Below are positions 18,251 through 27,701 of a stretch of 64,000 bases of DNA, one piece after another. The DNA lies in the NCBI RefSeq assembly GCF_041346925.1, contig NZ_CP166840.1, positions 310,001 to 374,000 of the forward strand. Reading direction: 5' to 3'. How positions within the stretch are numbered: position 1 is the first letter of the stretch; the number at the start of each line of letters is the position of its first letter. The notes beneath the pieces are model-generated. The model searched no databases, was not told where the DNA came from, and worked only from the letters and a program-made list of their open reading frames with translations. Origin of the DNA: Agaribacterium sp. ZY112. GTDB lineage: Bacteria > Pseudomonadota > Gammaproteobacteria > Pseudomonadales > Cellvibrionaceae. A program made the translations under genes and the position numbers.

Positions 18251-21200
18251 ATAAACTCATGTCATGGTTTATTCGCAATCCAGTTGCAGCAAATTTCTTA
18301 ATGGCTGCAATCATGTTGATAGGCTTATTAAATCTCAACGAAATCAGAATTGAAGGCTTCCCGAAACTACCTGCCGATACGATAGAAATTAACGTCGTTG
18401 ATTACGGAGCAAGTGCCGCTGAGATTGAGCAAAGTATCAATCGCGATTTGGAACAAGCATTTGAAGGCTTGGCCGGGGTGGACTTTATCACCAGCATTGC
18501 CATAGACGGGCAGGCGATTCTGCAACTTAAAAAACAAGACTCCTATCCCGTCGAAAAGCTTCTCGAAGGCGCTCGTTTACGGATAGATAGCTTAAGTAAC
18601 CTGCCAAGCAGCGCCGAGAAACCCCAGCTTCAATTACTTGAATTTAATTATCCCGCTTTAATCGTACAAATATATGGTGATGTTAATCAGCAAGCCTTAC
18701 AAAAAGCCGCACAGAAACTCAAACAGCGATTATATTCTCTAGATCAAGTCAGCCAAATAAACCAATGGGGACAAAAAGACTACGAAGTATCCATAGACGT
18801 ATCACCCGCAAAGCTACAAAGCTTAGGGCTTAGCTTTAACGATGTTGCCCTTGCTATTTCCCAAGGAAGCCAGCGTTACCGAAGTGGCGAAATAAAAACA
18901 CAGCATTCACGCATACAACTTCGTGCAGATAAGCAAGCCAAATACAAACTAGACTTTGCCAAGATCCCCGTGCAAATACCCGCAAGCGGCCGAATAATTC
19001 GCCTAGAAGACATTGCGGAGATTAACGATGGCTTTAATGATCAGGATGTCCGAGTTCTATTCCAAGGAAAAAGCACCGTTGGTTTTGAAATAGCGATTTC
19101 ACAGAAAGGCAACATCATCGATCTAAACGAAGATGTTCAAAACCTCATCCGCAGCAGCCAAGACATTCTCTCCGAAGATATTCAAGCTGAAGTCTGGGCC
19201 AACCAAAGCACCTTTGTTACAGAAAGGTTAAACATGTTAAGCAGTAACGCCTGGCAAGGTTTGATCTTGGTTTTTATCATACTCAGCTTGTTTTTACAGA
19301 GTCGTTTAGCGTTTTGGGTTGCACTTGGCATTCCTATCAGTGTGCTCGGTGTTTTTTCCATGATCGGATCACCGCTTATGGATTATTCGCTTAATGATGT
19401 CACAACGCTTGGTTTAATAATTGTACTGGGCATTATCGTTGATGACGCCGTCGTAGTTGGAGAAAGCGTACACGAAGCGAGGCAACAAATAGAAGACCCC
19501 ATTGCCGCAGCCGAACACGGTGTACACCAAGTTGCAACGGCAACCATATTTGGCGTATTGACTTCCATTGCTGCTTTTTTCCCATTAACCCAGCTAGACA
19601 GTGCACTTGGAAAAGTTCTCGGTAGTTTTTCTATTGTAGTCATACTTGCTTTGACGTTTTCATTAATTGAAAGCAAATTCATACTACCATCACACTTAGC
19701 TCACAGTAACGGCAAAAATAACAATGAAAATATATTAAGTCGATACTTAGGCCAAGTAAGAAAATATTTAAACGACAAACTAAATTATTTCACTAACCAT
19801 TATTATGAACCTTCCCTGCGCTGGTGCCTCAACAATCGCATAAAGACTTTAAGTCTATTTTTTTGTAGCTTCATATTAGTGATCGCCATGTTAGACAAGG
19901 GACATATCCGCAGTGTGTTTTTCCCTTCCATACCGGGCAATATTATTTCAATCAAAATGAGTTCAGACAGTCAAAGTCCTTTTTCTATGAACTTGAGCAA
20001 TGCAGATAAAATCACCCATGCAGCCAAGGAACTCAACCAGAAACTTATACTTGAACATGCACTTGATCAGGCACCCATTAATAAAGTAATGGTTGCATCG
20101 GTGGGTAATGAAACTGAACTATATGCTCAACTGAGCTCAGAGGCTAAAAAAATTGGCAGCTTGGCCATTATGCATGCATGGCAAAAAAATCTAGCGCCAC
20201 TCGAAGGCGTCTACAAACTCAGCTTTAGCGCAAGCGAAGAGACTGCCGGAGGTTTTCAACTTGAAGTGTATAGTGAAAACATTAACGACTTAAATGCTGC
20301 CGCTGAGGCCGTACAACATATTCTAAAGCAACTACCCGAAGTCAGCAGTGTTAGCAGTGACCTACAGGCGTTAAAACCTGAATTAAAGCTGCGTCTAAAT
20401 GAACGAGGTGAAGCTCTGAATTTGCGCCTTGAAGATATTGCCCGCCACATTGGCGATGGCTATGGAGGCCTTGAATTACAGCGCTATAGCAGGGGGCATG
20501 AGCGTGTTAAGACCTATCTAAGATTTGACCAACAGCACAGGGACAATATTCACGATTTAGAAAAAATCAATATTGCATTAAGCAATGGCAAGTTTGTGCC
20601 CCTTCGCTCAGTGGTCGAATTTGAAGCCAATTATGTGCCTCAGTACTTCTGGCGAAAGAACTTGCGTTACGGCGCTCAAGTTCAAGCTCAAATAGATAAG
20701 GACAAAACCAATGCCAAACAGGTTTATCAAAACATCATCGACAGTTCGCTATGGCAGGAATTAAAACGCCAAGACCCAAGCTTAGAGCTTATTGGTGCCG
20801 GAGAGCTCGCTAAAGAAGATGAGATATCCAATGGTTTAAAACACGCACTGCTCATTGCACTACTGCTCATCTACGGTTTATTGGCTATTCCTCTAAAGTC
20901 GTATTTACAACCTTTTATTATCATGTCCGTCATTCCCTTTGGTTTTGTTGGCGCCCTGCTTGGCCACTACGTTATGGACTTACCACTGTCAGTATTATCT
21001 TTCTTCGGCATGCTTGCGCTATCTGGCATTGTCGTTAATGACAGCTTAGTATTAGTCAATCGCTGCAACCAACTACGCGAACAAGGCAACAAAGACGCCC
21101 TAGTTCAGGCTTGCAAAAGTAGGGTGAGGGCTATCTTTCTTACCACAGTCACCACGGTCGCCGGTTTACTCCCCATCCTCAGTGAACAAAGTGAGCAAGC

Positions 21201-21336
21201 CCAGTATTTAATCCCTGCAGCGACCTCTCTCGCTTTTGGGGAAATTTTTGCTACACTGATCACCTTAATCTTGATCCCTTTATTACTTAGCTTCCGCACT
21301 TGGCCACCTCAAAAAAATGAGGAAACAAGATTATGA
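18247..21336 (+). CDS. RND efflux pump permease, 1029 aa
   Basis: The length and layout are those of an AcrB/MexB-superfamily inner-membrane proton antiporter. There are two sets of six membrane segments separated by two large periplasmic loops. The proton relay pair lies in GIIVDDAVVVGESVHEA of segment 4, with a further conserved stretch GIVVNDSLVLVNRCNQLREQG in the second half. The gene is coupled at both ends by ATGA overlaps to the adaptor and to the response regulator. It probably exports a toxic compound sensed by the two-component pair. The substrate class is not determinable from the sequence. Confidence 0.92.
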   Translation: MNKLMSWFIRNPVAANFLMAAIMLIGLLNLNEIRIEGFPKLPADTIEINVVDYGASAAEIEQSINRDLEQAFEGLAGVDFITSIAIDGQAILQLKKQDSYPVEKLLEGARLRIDSLSNLPSSAEKPQLQLLEFNYPALIVQIYGDVNQQALQKAAQKLKQRLYSLDQVSQINQWGQKDYEVSIDVSPAKLQSLGLSFNDVALAISQGSQRYRSGEIKTQHSRIQLRADKQAKYKLDFAKIPVQIPASGRIIRLEDIAEINDGFNDQDVRVLFQGKSTVGFEIAISQKGNIIDLNEDVQNLIRSSQDILSEDIQAEVWANQSTFVTERLNMLSSNAWQGLILVFIILSLFLQSRLAFWVALGIPISVLGVFSMIGSPLMDYSLNDVTTLGLIIVLGIIVDDAVVVGESVHEARQQIEDPIAAAEHGVHQVATATIFGVLTSIAAFFPLTQLDSALGKVLGSFSIVVILALTFSLIESKFILPSHLAHSNGKNNNENILSRYLGQVRKYLNDKLNYFTNHYYEPSLRWCLNNRIKTLSLFFCSFILVIAMLDKGHIRSVFFPSIPGNIISIKMSSDSQSPFSMNLSNADKITHAAKELNQKLILEHALDQAPINKVMVASVGNETELYAQLSSEAKKIGSLAIMHAWQKNLAPLEGVYKLSFSASEETAGGFQLEVYSENINDLNAAAEAVQHILKQLPEVSSVSSDLQALKPELKLRLNERGEALNLRLEDIARHIGDGYGGLELQRYSRGHERVKTYLRFDQQHRDNIHDLEKINIALSNGKFVPLRSVVEFEANYVPQYFWRKNLRYGAQVQAQIDKDKTNAKQVYQNIIDSSLWQELKRQDPSLELIGAGELAKEDEISNGLKHALLIALLLIYGLLAIPLKSYLQPFIIMSVIPFGFVGALLGHYVMDLPLSVLSFFGMLALSGIVVNDSLVLVNRCNQLREQGNKDALVQACKSRVRAIFLTTVTTVAGLLPILSEQSEQAQYLIPAATSLAFGEIFATLITLILIPLLLSFRTWPPQKNEETRL

Positions 21337-22028
21337 GCACAACAGCAAACAGCAAAATAAACATTATCTTGGTCGAAGACGACACACGCCTATCAAATCT
21401 GATCTGTGCTTATTTACGCAGCCTAAGTTTTGAAGTCGAAGCCATCCACGATGGCGCGCTCGCCGTTACCGGCATTCTAGACAAGCAACCTCAACTCGTT
21501 ATTCTCGATTTAATGTTACCCAATGTCGACGGCTTAGAAATTTGCCGCCAACTGCGCCCCGACTTTAGTGCCCCTATACTCATGCTCACCGCCAGCGACG
21601 ACGACATCAATGAAGTCAGCGCTCTCAACGAAGGCGTAGACGATTATCTCTGTAAACCGTTAAGACCTCATATATTGCACGCGAGGATTAATGCCTTACT
21701 ACGCCGGCATGGATCGGCGAGTAATAGTTTGTCAGTGGCCGATCTCGTTTTACATTTAAACAAGCGTTATGTTGAACAAGCGGGCACAAGGCTTGAATTA
21801 ACAGATGCCGAATATGAACTATTAAAAGTACTTATCACCTGTGCAGGAGAAATATTAAGCCGAGAAAGATTATTCACCTTATTACGAGGCATTAGTTATG
21901 ACGGCATGGATAGATCTATAGACCAACGCATAGTGACCTTAAGACGCAAGCTAAACGACCAAACAAGCCCCCATCGCTATATTCAAAGCATTCGTGGTAA
22001 AGGCTATTTACTGTGCAGTGATGACTAA
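21333..22028 (+). CDS. OmpR-family response regulator
   Basis: The receiver domain carries the acidic pair (VEDD, residues 15-17), the phosphoacceptor Asp59 (VILDLMLPNVDG), a Thr at about 86 and Lys108 (LCKPLRP). The C-terminal winged helix (residues about 130-228) contains LTDAEYELLKVLITCAGEILSRERLF and RSIDQRIVTLRRKL. The ATG overlaps the pump stop, and its own 3' end overlaps the sensor kinase start by 8 bp. It probably activates its own operon in response to the pump substrate or envelope stress. Confidence 0.93.
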   Translation: MSTTANSKINIILVEDDTRLSNLICAYLRSLSFEVEAIHDGALAVTGILDKQPQLVILDLMLPNVDGLEICRQLRPDFSAPILMLTASDDDINEVSALNEGVDDYLCKPLRPHILHARINALLRRHGSASNSLSVADLVLHLNKRYVEQAGTRLELTDAEYELLKVLITCAGEILSRERLFTLLRGISYDGMDRSIDQRIVTLRRKLNDQTSPHRYIQSIRGKGYLLCSDD

Positions 22029-23340
22029 ATTATTTTTTCGCTTCTACCTCGGTGCCGTTTTAGCATGTGCCGTATCCCTTACAGCGGCAACACTCTACCT
22101 ATCCGATTTCTATACAAAAACTGAAGCCAAAGCTTATTTGCGAATGACCTTAGGTCTACAAAAAAGCATTGTAAGTCAGGCCCAACTCCATAATACGGCG
22201 CCAGACTTTAGCGATCTTGAAAACGATTATCCATTTTTAATAAGCGAAATCGACCTAAACACCCTGCCTGACGATGTACGTAAAGGCCTGCAACAAAACT
22301 CTGTGCATGTCGCCTTGCGCGCAAGCCTATTTCAGAGTGAAGTCGACGTCTACTACCCTTCATATAGAGAGAACAAAGCTTTAGTATTTGAGCCCAACAC
22401 CAATTTTGATCAGCCCTACAACCAAATGCTTTTAACCTTGCTGGTGTTTACACTGCTAGGGCTAGCTTTGATGATGTTTTATTTAATACAGCCGATTAAG
22501 CGACAATTAAAGGATATCGCCAATATCGCCCAAGAGATAGGCCAAGGGCGCTTTAACAATAGAGCCAATGAATCTGCCCCAGCGCCTATTAACCAACTCG
22601 CTAGCTCCATCAATAAAATGTCAGATCAATTACAAAAATTGCTCGAAGACAAAAAAGTGATGATGGGTGCCGCTGCACATGAACTTCGAACACCGCTTGC
22701 GCGTCTGCGTTTTGCTCTTGATATTGCCCGCTCTGATACAGAGCCAACAAACACCATCAAGCAGCTTGAAGCCATGGACCCGGATCTAGATCAACTTGAG
22801 AGTCTAATCGATGAAATTTTGTTGTTTTCAAAACTAAGCTTTGAAACCTCAAAACCCGACTGTAAAAAAATTAATATTCGCCCAGAACTTGAGCGACTTA
22901 TCGAAGAAAGAGCCGTGTTTTATCCCAAGCTTAATATCGATTTAAACGTGCCAGTGAACACATTCGTATATGCAGATAGAAGTTTATTTTTACGCGCATT
23001 CAGCAATATTCTTAACAACGCGCTTCATTACAGCAAACAACAATTAAGCATCACATGCCTAGAGTCTACCGAACATATAAATATATACGTTGAAGATGAC
23101 GGACCTGGCCTAGCTACTCACTTATATAAACAAGTATTGCGCCCTTTCTTTCGAGCAGACCAAAGCCGCAATGCCAATCACGGTAACAGCGGCTTAGGCC
23201 TTGCCATAGTTAATAATATTATGGACCTTCACAGCGGAACGATAAGCTTAGAAAAGTCGGAGCTAGGTGGCCTCAAGATTAGCTTACAATGGCCACTGAC
23301 CGACACTGACAATAAGCCAACAACGCAAGAACAGAAATAG
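22021..23340 (+). CDS. Sensor histidine kinase
   Basis: The ATG at 22021 overlaps the regulator stop. The protein has two membrane segments (residues about 5-28 and 136-156) bracketing a roughly 105-residue periplasmic sensor. A HAMP domain follows to about 208, then the HisKA box with His220 (AAAHELRTPLARLRFAL) and the HATPase domain (NNALHYS, DDGPGL and GNSGLGLAIV). All catalytic boxes are intact. It is the cognate kinase of the preceding regulator. The sensor domain has no cysteine or histidine cluster that would suggest metal sensing. Confidence 0.93.
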   Translation: MTKLFFRFYLGAVLACAVSLTAATLYLSDFYTKTEAKAYLRMTLGLQKSIVSQAQLHNTAPDFSDLENDYPFLISEIDLNTLPDDVRKGLQQNSVHVALRASLFQSEVDVYYPSYRENKALVFEPNTNFDQPYNQMLLTLLVFTLLGLALMMFYLIQPIKRQLKDIANIAQEIGQGRFNNRANESAPAPINQLASSINKMSDQLQKLLEDKKVMMGAAAHELRTPLARLRFALDIARSDTEPTNTIKQLEAMDPDLDQLESLIDEILLFSKLSFETSKPDCKKINIRPELERLIEERAVFYPKLNIDLNVPVNTFVYADRSLFLRAFSNILNNALHYSKQQLSITCLESTEHINIYVEDDGPGLATHLYKQVLRPFFRADQSRNANHGNSGLGLAIVNNIMDLHSGTISLEKSELGGLKISLQWPLTDTDNKPTTQEQK

Positions 23341-23394
23341 CTGCACGGGAACTTTACACTAAGGTTTCTCTTTTACAGTTAGTTAGCCATTTGC

Positions 23395-24165
23395 ATGAAA
23401 ACCGCAATTCCCCTGTTTATTGGCGCAAGTGTATTTTTTAGCCATACAAGTTTTAGCCAAACATGTGAGCAAGTTCTAGCTGGCACGGCCAAAGATTACA
23501 CAGCGCCGTGTATCTATTTAGGCGCCTATGCTGAGCTGCAGAATAATTACTACAAACAAAGTAACAGTGAGTACTTTCCAGCCATTACCGCTCTATGGCG
23601 ATACGTTTATATAGATGGCAGTGAGCTGGGCATGTACTTTGCCGGAGACAGCAAAGACGATGTCTATTGGTATAGTTCACTTCACCTCGCGTATGAAGAA
23701 GCGCCTTATAAGCATCTTAAAAGCGAATATTCTGATAAGAAACTAAATCAAGATGATGCAACCATGGCGGGTTTTGGTTTTGCCTTTGGCTCTAACTGGG
23801 GTCATGTTGTTTTGCGATCACAAAGTGACCTTAGTGACACCTACAACGGCCATGAAATTTCATTAAACTATCGTTATTTATGGCAATACAAAAACTTACA
23901 AACCACGCCATTTGTAGGCACACGATATTTAGACAACAACAAAGCCGAGTATCTTTTAAGCCACCCTAGTTTAATAAACCGTGACACCCCCAAATCGGGC
24001 GCCGAGTTCTTAACTGGAGTTAATTTTATCTACAACATCTCCGCACACTGGTCTTTATATCAACTCAGTGAGTATCAACACTTAAGCGACGATTTATCAC
24101 AGATGTCACTCGTCAAAAGCAAACAGGCTTGGTCTGCACTCTTTGGCATCAACTACTTGTTTTGA
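23395..24165 (+). CDS. MipA/OmpV-like outer-membrane barrel
   Basis: A signal peptide (MKTAIPLFIGASVFFSHTSFSQ) is followed by a barrel-like domain of alternating aromatic strands. These include YLGAYAELQNNYYKQ, ALWRYVYIDGSELGMYFAG and TPFVGTRYLDNNKAEYLLS, and the chain ends LFGINYLF. The topology and terminal phenylalanine fit MipA/OmpV-family scaffolding or porin proteins. It lies 54 bp after the kinase on the same strand and is probably the last gene of the pump operon. No clear ribosome binding site precedes the ATG. Confidence 0.7.
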   Translation: MKTAIPLFIGASVFFSHTSFSQTCEQVLAGTAKDYTAPCIYLGAYAELQNNYYKQSNSEYFPAITALWRYVYIDGSELGMYFAGDSKDDVYWYSSLHLAYEEAPYKHLKSEYSDKKLNQDDATMAGFGFAFGSNWGHVVLRSQSDLSDTYNGHEISLNYRYLWQYKNLQTTPFVGTRYLDNNKAEYLLSHPSLINRDTPKSGAEFLTGVNFIYNISAHWSLYQLSEYQHLSDDLSQMSLVKSKQAWSALFGINYLF

Positions 24166-24173
24166 CAAAAATG

Positions 24174-24203
24174 AAAAGCGCGCTGAATTAGACTCAGCGC
24201 GCT
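24174..24203 (-). terminator. Intrinsic terminator of the sugar operon
   Basis: A 10-bp perfect stem (AGCGCGCTGA / TCAGCGCGCT, 24177-24203) is followed on the minus strand by TTTTCATTTTT. It ends the aldolase-isomerase-kinase operon and also lies just after the plus-strand barrel gene. Confidence 0.8.
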
Positions 24204-24238
24204 CTATATAAAACTACTATAAAACCACTTAAAGTAGT

Positions 24239-25084
24239 TTAGCCGTTCTTTATGCTATTAACCGCGCACAACCTGTCGTAAACAACATCGGCCACTTTAG
24301 GGATCACTTCCTTCATTAAAAAAGGAGGATATGCACCGGCAACGTCTTTACTCATCACATCGTAAGTTTCACGCATATAAGTAGTATGTACGATGGTGCC
24401 GATATTAATCTTGGCTATGCCCATGGTGATAGAGCGCTGAATATCTTCATCAGGAATACCTGTGCCGCCGTGAAGCACAAGAGGCGCAACTACCGCGTCG
24501 GCAATTTCTTGCAAGCGATCAAAATGAATTTTAGGCGTTGTTGGAGTAAAACCATGAGCGGTTCCGATACCAACAGCAATTGAATCCGGGCCGGCCTCCT
24601 CTGCCAAAGCCACTACATCGGCAACTGCAGCGAGGTAGTCATCTTCAGTTTTGGCAACCACATCGCGGCCCATAATTTTGCCAATTTCGGCCTCAACCTG
24701 AACACCAGCACTAGCAGCATAATTTACAACTTCTTTAGTACCGCGAATATTATCAGCCAATGGCATTTGTGAGCCATCAAACATCACCGAGTCGTAACCG
24801 TCATCAATGGCCTGTTTACACAAGTCAACATCAGAGCAGTGATCAAGGTGCAAATAGAGTTTGTTGTTTGCCAATTTTTCAAAACCATCTGCCATTTTAC
24901 GGCATAGGTAAGAGCTATTTAATTCAACTACAGGACCATAGGTCATTAACATGGCAGGAAGGTCAAGGCGGTTAGCTGCTTCCACAACTGCATGGATATC
25001 GTAAATATCGTTGACATTAAAACCGGATAGGCAACGACCTTGAGCTCGGTAATCTTTAAGTAATTCAGCTAATGGTTTAGTCAT
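24239..25084 (-). CDS. Class II (zinc) fructose/tagatose-bisphosphate-type aldolase
   Basis: The 281-residue TIM-barrel enzyme has the class II aldolase signature. Asp81-His82 (LHLDHC) provide catalytic and zinc residues, with EAEIG at 131-135, His177 (GTAHG) and His205 (LHGGTG) as further zinc ligands. A phosphate site follows (INIGT). It would cleave a phosphorylated ketose into dihydroxyacetone phosphate and an aldehyde. It is the last of three co-directional genes with the isomerase 10 bp upstream, so it is the third step of the pathway. The exact sugar phosphate is unknown. Confidence 0.9.
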   Translation of the reverse strand: MTKPLAELLKDYRAQGRCLSGFNVNDIYDIHAVVEAANRLDLPAMLMTYGPVVELNSSYLCRKMADGFEKLANNKLYLHLDHCSDVDLCKQAIDDGYDSVMFDGSQMPLADNIRGTKEVVNYAASAGVQVEAEIGKIMGRDVVAKTEDDYLAAVADVVALAEEAGPDSIAVGIGTAHGFTPTTPKIHFDRLQEIADAVVAPLVLHGGTGIPDEDIQRSITMGIAKINIGTIVHTTYMRETYDVMSKDVAGAYPPFLMKEVIPKVADVVYDRLCAVNSIKNG

Positions 25085-25094
25085 TGTCTTCTCC

Positions 25095-26606
25095 TTAGAA
25101 GTTCATGTCTTTAGGCTGGCTGCGACCACTAGTGACGCTATCCAAAATAGGTAATTCATCTACACCAATCCAGTGGTTAAATTCGCGCAGATCTTCAAGT
25201 AGGTGGCCGCGGGCAACAATCCAGTGATGATCGAGGCCATTAGTCAGTACAGTATTGATAACGGACTTAGTAGTGCAGTTTTTAGGATCGACCTCACCGT
25301 AAGAACCGCGGAAGCGCATTTCCGAATCAACAATATCGCCTTCAAAAGCCATAACCTTGCTAGCGTGAGGGTACTGGTATTTAGCAACAGTGATTGGGCC
25401 GGTTTCCTGTAGGAATTCCAGCATCATGCCGCAGCTGGTTTCTTCATCGAAGTTGTCGAGTATGCTGTGGTTGCGCATTTGGAACTTGGTGCCCTGGCGC
25501 AATAAACGTGTTGCAGTACCACCGCAGTGCCACATACCCACTTTATTATCGTTAGCATTTAAGTAGCTAAGATCCATCAGTGTAGGCAGACCAGCACCTT
25601 CCGTTAATTCGTTAAAAGTCACCATGGTCAACAAACCGCCCATGTCACTTTCATCTGCAACTGGAATACCCAAGTCCTGAACCAAACCACCGGCGCCGTC
25701 ACCAGCAATACCGTAGCGGTCAAATAATTCAGGCCAATTTTTCAGGGCTATGCCAAGATAACCACCACTACGAGTGTAATCAGCAATTGACAGAGCAAAA
25801 CGCACACTCAAGTACAATTCTTTTTCTTTAACTTCGTTTTCATCACAGAGCTCAGAATTTATCAAAGCCTGAACAATGGGATTAATTTGCTCTGCAGTGA
25901 ATTTTTCACCGTGCTGCCAGAGTTCTTCCAGATCTACTCTATCGACACTTAAACCAAAGTGGCGAGCAATGCTCATTTCATTGAGCTCACAGTCGTAGAA
26001 ACCCGGTACACGCATGCCACCGATCATTAACAACTTGCCTTGATTTAAGCGACTCTTAGCAAGTAGTGAACGACAATAGCGACTCAAAATTTCATTCAGC
26101 GCATCGGTGCCTATGTCTTCAAACACCCAGCTGTATTTAATTTGCATATTGTTAAATACATTGAGCATAAAGTTCTGTGAGCAGAAACGGTTAGCGCGCA
26201 AGTTACCGCCAGTCATTTCAGTGTGCGCCCAACTAAGCACCGGCATATTGTTGTCTTTTAACCAAGTCGCAACCGCCAGAGCAACAGCACCGTCGATAAA
26301 TGAGGCGTGATAAATAATCAAACCCGTCATGCCTTTGGCTTTATATTCATTTAATAAAGCCAATACATCTTCTTTGGTTTGCACAGGCTCTTCGGCATTA
26401 AGCAAAGTCGCCGCAGCGGGAACAACTTCTTTAGTTGCGGCTACCGCTTCTGTATAGGCTTTTTTACAAAGGTCCCAGTCAAAATGCATTTCCAAACCAA
26501 GGCCAAGCAGGCCAATGGCACAATCACTTTTACTTGGGGCTGGAGTAACCAGCTCGTCCATTTGTTTTTGGACGACGCCCACTCTAGCTAAAAAATCAAC
26601 ACTCAT
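25095..26606 (-). CDS. L-fucose/L-arabinose isomerase superfamily enzyme
   Basis: The 503-residue protein lacks strong local similarity to canonical FucI but keeps the superfamily's metal-site motifs. These are a Glu-Ser-Asp in VADESDMGGLL (about residue 320), a WHCGG motif (about 362) and a late His-His (GLDHHWIVARGHLLEDLREFNHWIG). The family interconverts aldoses and ketoses using a divalent metal. Position between a sugar kinase and an aldolase supports an isomerase as the first step. The spacing is 10 bp to the aldolase and 17 bp from the kinase. It could instead act on an uncommon sugar such as a modified or sulfated one. Confidence 0.8.
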   Translation of the reverse strand: MSVDFLARVGVVQKQMDELVTPAPSKSDCAIGLLGLGLEMHFDWDLCKKAYTEAVAATKEVVPAAATLLNAEEPVQTKEDVLALLNEYKAKGMTGLIIYHASFIDGAVALAVATWLKDNNMPVLSWAHTEMTGGNLRANRFCSQNFMLNVFNNMQIKYSWVFEDIGTDALNEILSRYCRSLLAKSRLNQGKLLMIGGMRVPGFYDCELNEMSIARHFGLSVDRVDLEELWQHGEKFTAEQINPIVQALINSELCDENEVKEKELYLSVRFALSIADYTRSGGYLGIALKNWPELFDRYGIAGDGAGGLVQDLGIPVADESDMGGLLTMVTFNELTEGAGLPTLMDLSYLNANDNKVGMWHCGGTATRLLRQGTKFQMRNHSILDNFDEETSCGMMLEFLQETGPITVAKYQYPHASKVMAFEGDIVDSEMRFRGSYGEVDPKNCTTKSVINTVLTNGLDHHWIVARGHLLEDLREFNHWIGVDELPILDSVTSGRSQPKDMNF

Positions 26607-26623
26607 AATTTACTCCAGGCGAA

Positions 26624-27535
26624 TTACAGCAATTCGTTACGATTAATTACTTCAAAGACTTGCTCGGCTGAGGGGTGGAAGGTACGACCACCAATATGCT
26701 GAGCGACAAGGGACGCGTAAGCAGAAGCAAACTGCATACGCTCTTTAATGTTCATGCCGTTGAGCAGGGCATAGGCATAGGCACCGTGGTAGCTATCACC
26801 ACAGCCTGTGGTATCGACCACTTTGGTTTTGTAAGCGCCTTGGTAGACAACATCCTGGTTAAACCAAGCCCAGGAACCCTTGGCGCCGTCGGTAATAACA
26901 AATTGCGCATCACTATTTTTAGCCAGCTCAACCAAGGCCTCTTCAGGTTTTTCTTTACCTGTAATCGCAACAGCTGCTTCCAGAGGCAAAATGGCGTGAC
27001 TGCCAAGGCGGATCATCTCAAGTAGCTCTTCGCGAGATCCAGCTTCAACATCGAGCACAGAAGGGACACCAAGTTCGCGAGCGCGCTTAAGCAAAGCAAT
27101 GTTTCCAGCCCTGTCGTAGCCGTCGACAAACAACAACTTGGTGTCGCGCAGCCATCTGTCATCAATATCTTTCGGCGCAAGGGCGGCGTATTGATTTAAG
27201 CTGTAAAAAACGGTGCGTTCGCCGTTATTCGGATCGATTTCAACCAAAGCAACGGCAGGATTGTGCTCGGGCTTTTTCAACATCAATGAGGTGTCGACAT
27301 CGCAGCGCTGTAACTCACGCTTGGCGATATCACTTAATACATTGTCACCCTCATTGCCAAGGAATGCGGTTTTCATTCCTAATTGGGCCATCACACTTGC
27401 CGCGTTACCCGCAGGTGCGCCACCTTGAATCAAAATAGATTCAACTTCGTGTTTACTGTCTCGCTTTACCTGCTCGGGTAAAGTGAAAAGTAGATCCACT
27501 ACATTTAGGCCGCTGACTACAACATCAAAGCACAT
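26624..27535 (-). CDS. PfkB-family carbohydrate kinase
   Basis: The ribokinase-like fold carries the N-terminal glycine motif (IQGGAPAGNAASVMAQLG) and the C-terminal signature VVDTTGCGDSYHGAYAYAL. The catalytic aspartate and anion hole are present, with Cys in place of the usual Ala of GAGD. I start at the ATG giving MCFDVVVSGLN, which follows AGAGAG. A GTG nine codons upstream is possible. It phosphorylates a ketose or similar sugar before aldol cleavage. It is the first gene of the minus-strand operon and is transcribed away from the AraC gene. Confidence 0.9.
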   Translation of the reverse strand: MCFDVVVSGLNVVDLLFTLPEQVKRDSKHEVESILIQGGAPAGNAASVMAQLGMKTAFLGNEGDNVLSDIAKRELQRCDVDTSLMLKKPEHNPAVALVEIDPNNGERTVFYSLNQYAALAPKDIDDRWLRDTKLLFVDGYDRAGNIALLKRARELGVPSVLDVEAGSREELLEMIRLGSHAILPLEAAVAITGKEKPEEALVELAKNSDAQFVITDGAKGSWAWFNQDVVYQGAYKTKVVDTTGCGDSYHGAYAYALLNGMNIKERMQFASAYASLVAQHIGGRTFHPSAEQVFEVINRNELL

Positions 27536-27603
27536 CGTCAAACTCTCTCTTGCTAGTTGCACTGAATATGCGGCTAGATTAGAGGAGCAAGAGGCAAAGA
27601 ACT

Positions 27604-27644
27604 TAATACTATTCAGCCAAGTTTATGTACTATTTTGTCACCCA
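27604..27644 (-). promoter_or_regulatory. Putative AraC operator upstream of kinase operon
   Basis: Two ACTATT words (27608-27613 and 27629-27634) lie 21 bp apart. The second lies in TATGTACTATTTTGTCACCC, which matches the element upstream of the dehydrogenase at 18 of 21 positions. It sits about 90 bp upstream of the kinase and about 60 bp upstream of the divergent AraC gene, so both may be controlled from it. Confidence 0.6.
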
Positions 27645-27701
27645 TTCTGTATATTTGATTTCGGTCAAACAGATTCAATACACTCTTATAGGTAGTAGAT
27701 T

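Noticed and set aside
24239..27535. Sulfoquinovose pathway as the firm identity of the sugar cluster
   Set aside because: An isomerase-PfkB-aldolase set also fits several other ketose pathways, and no sulfosugar-specific gene is nearby. It is kept only as one candidate substrate to test.
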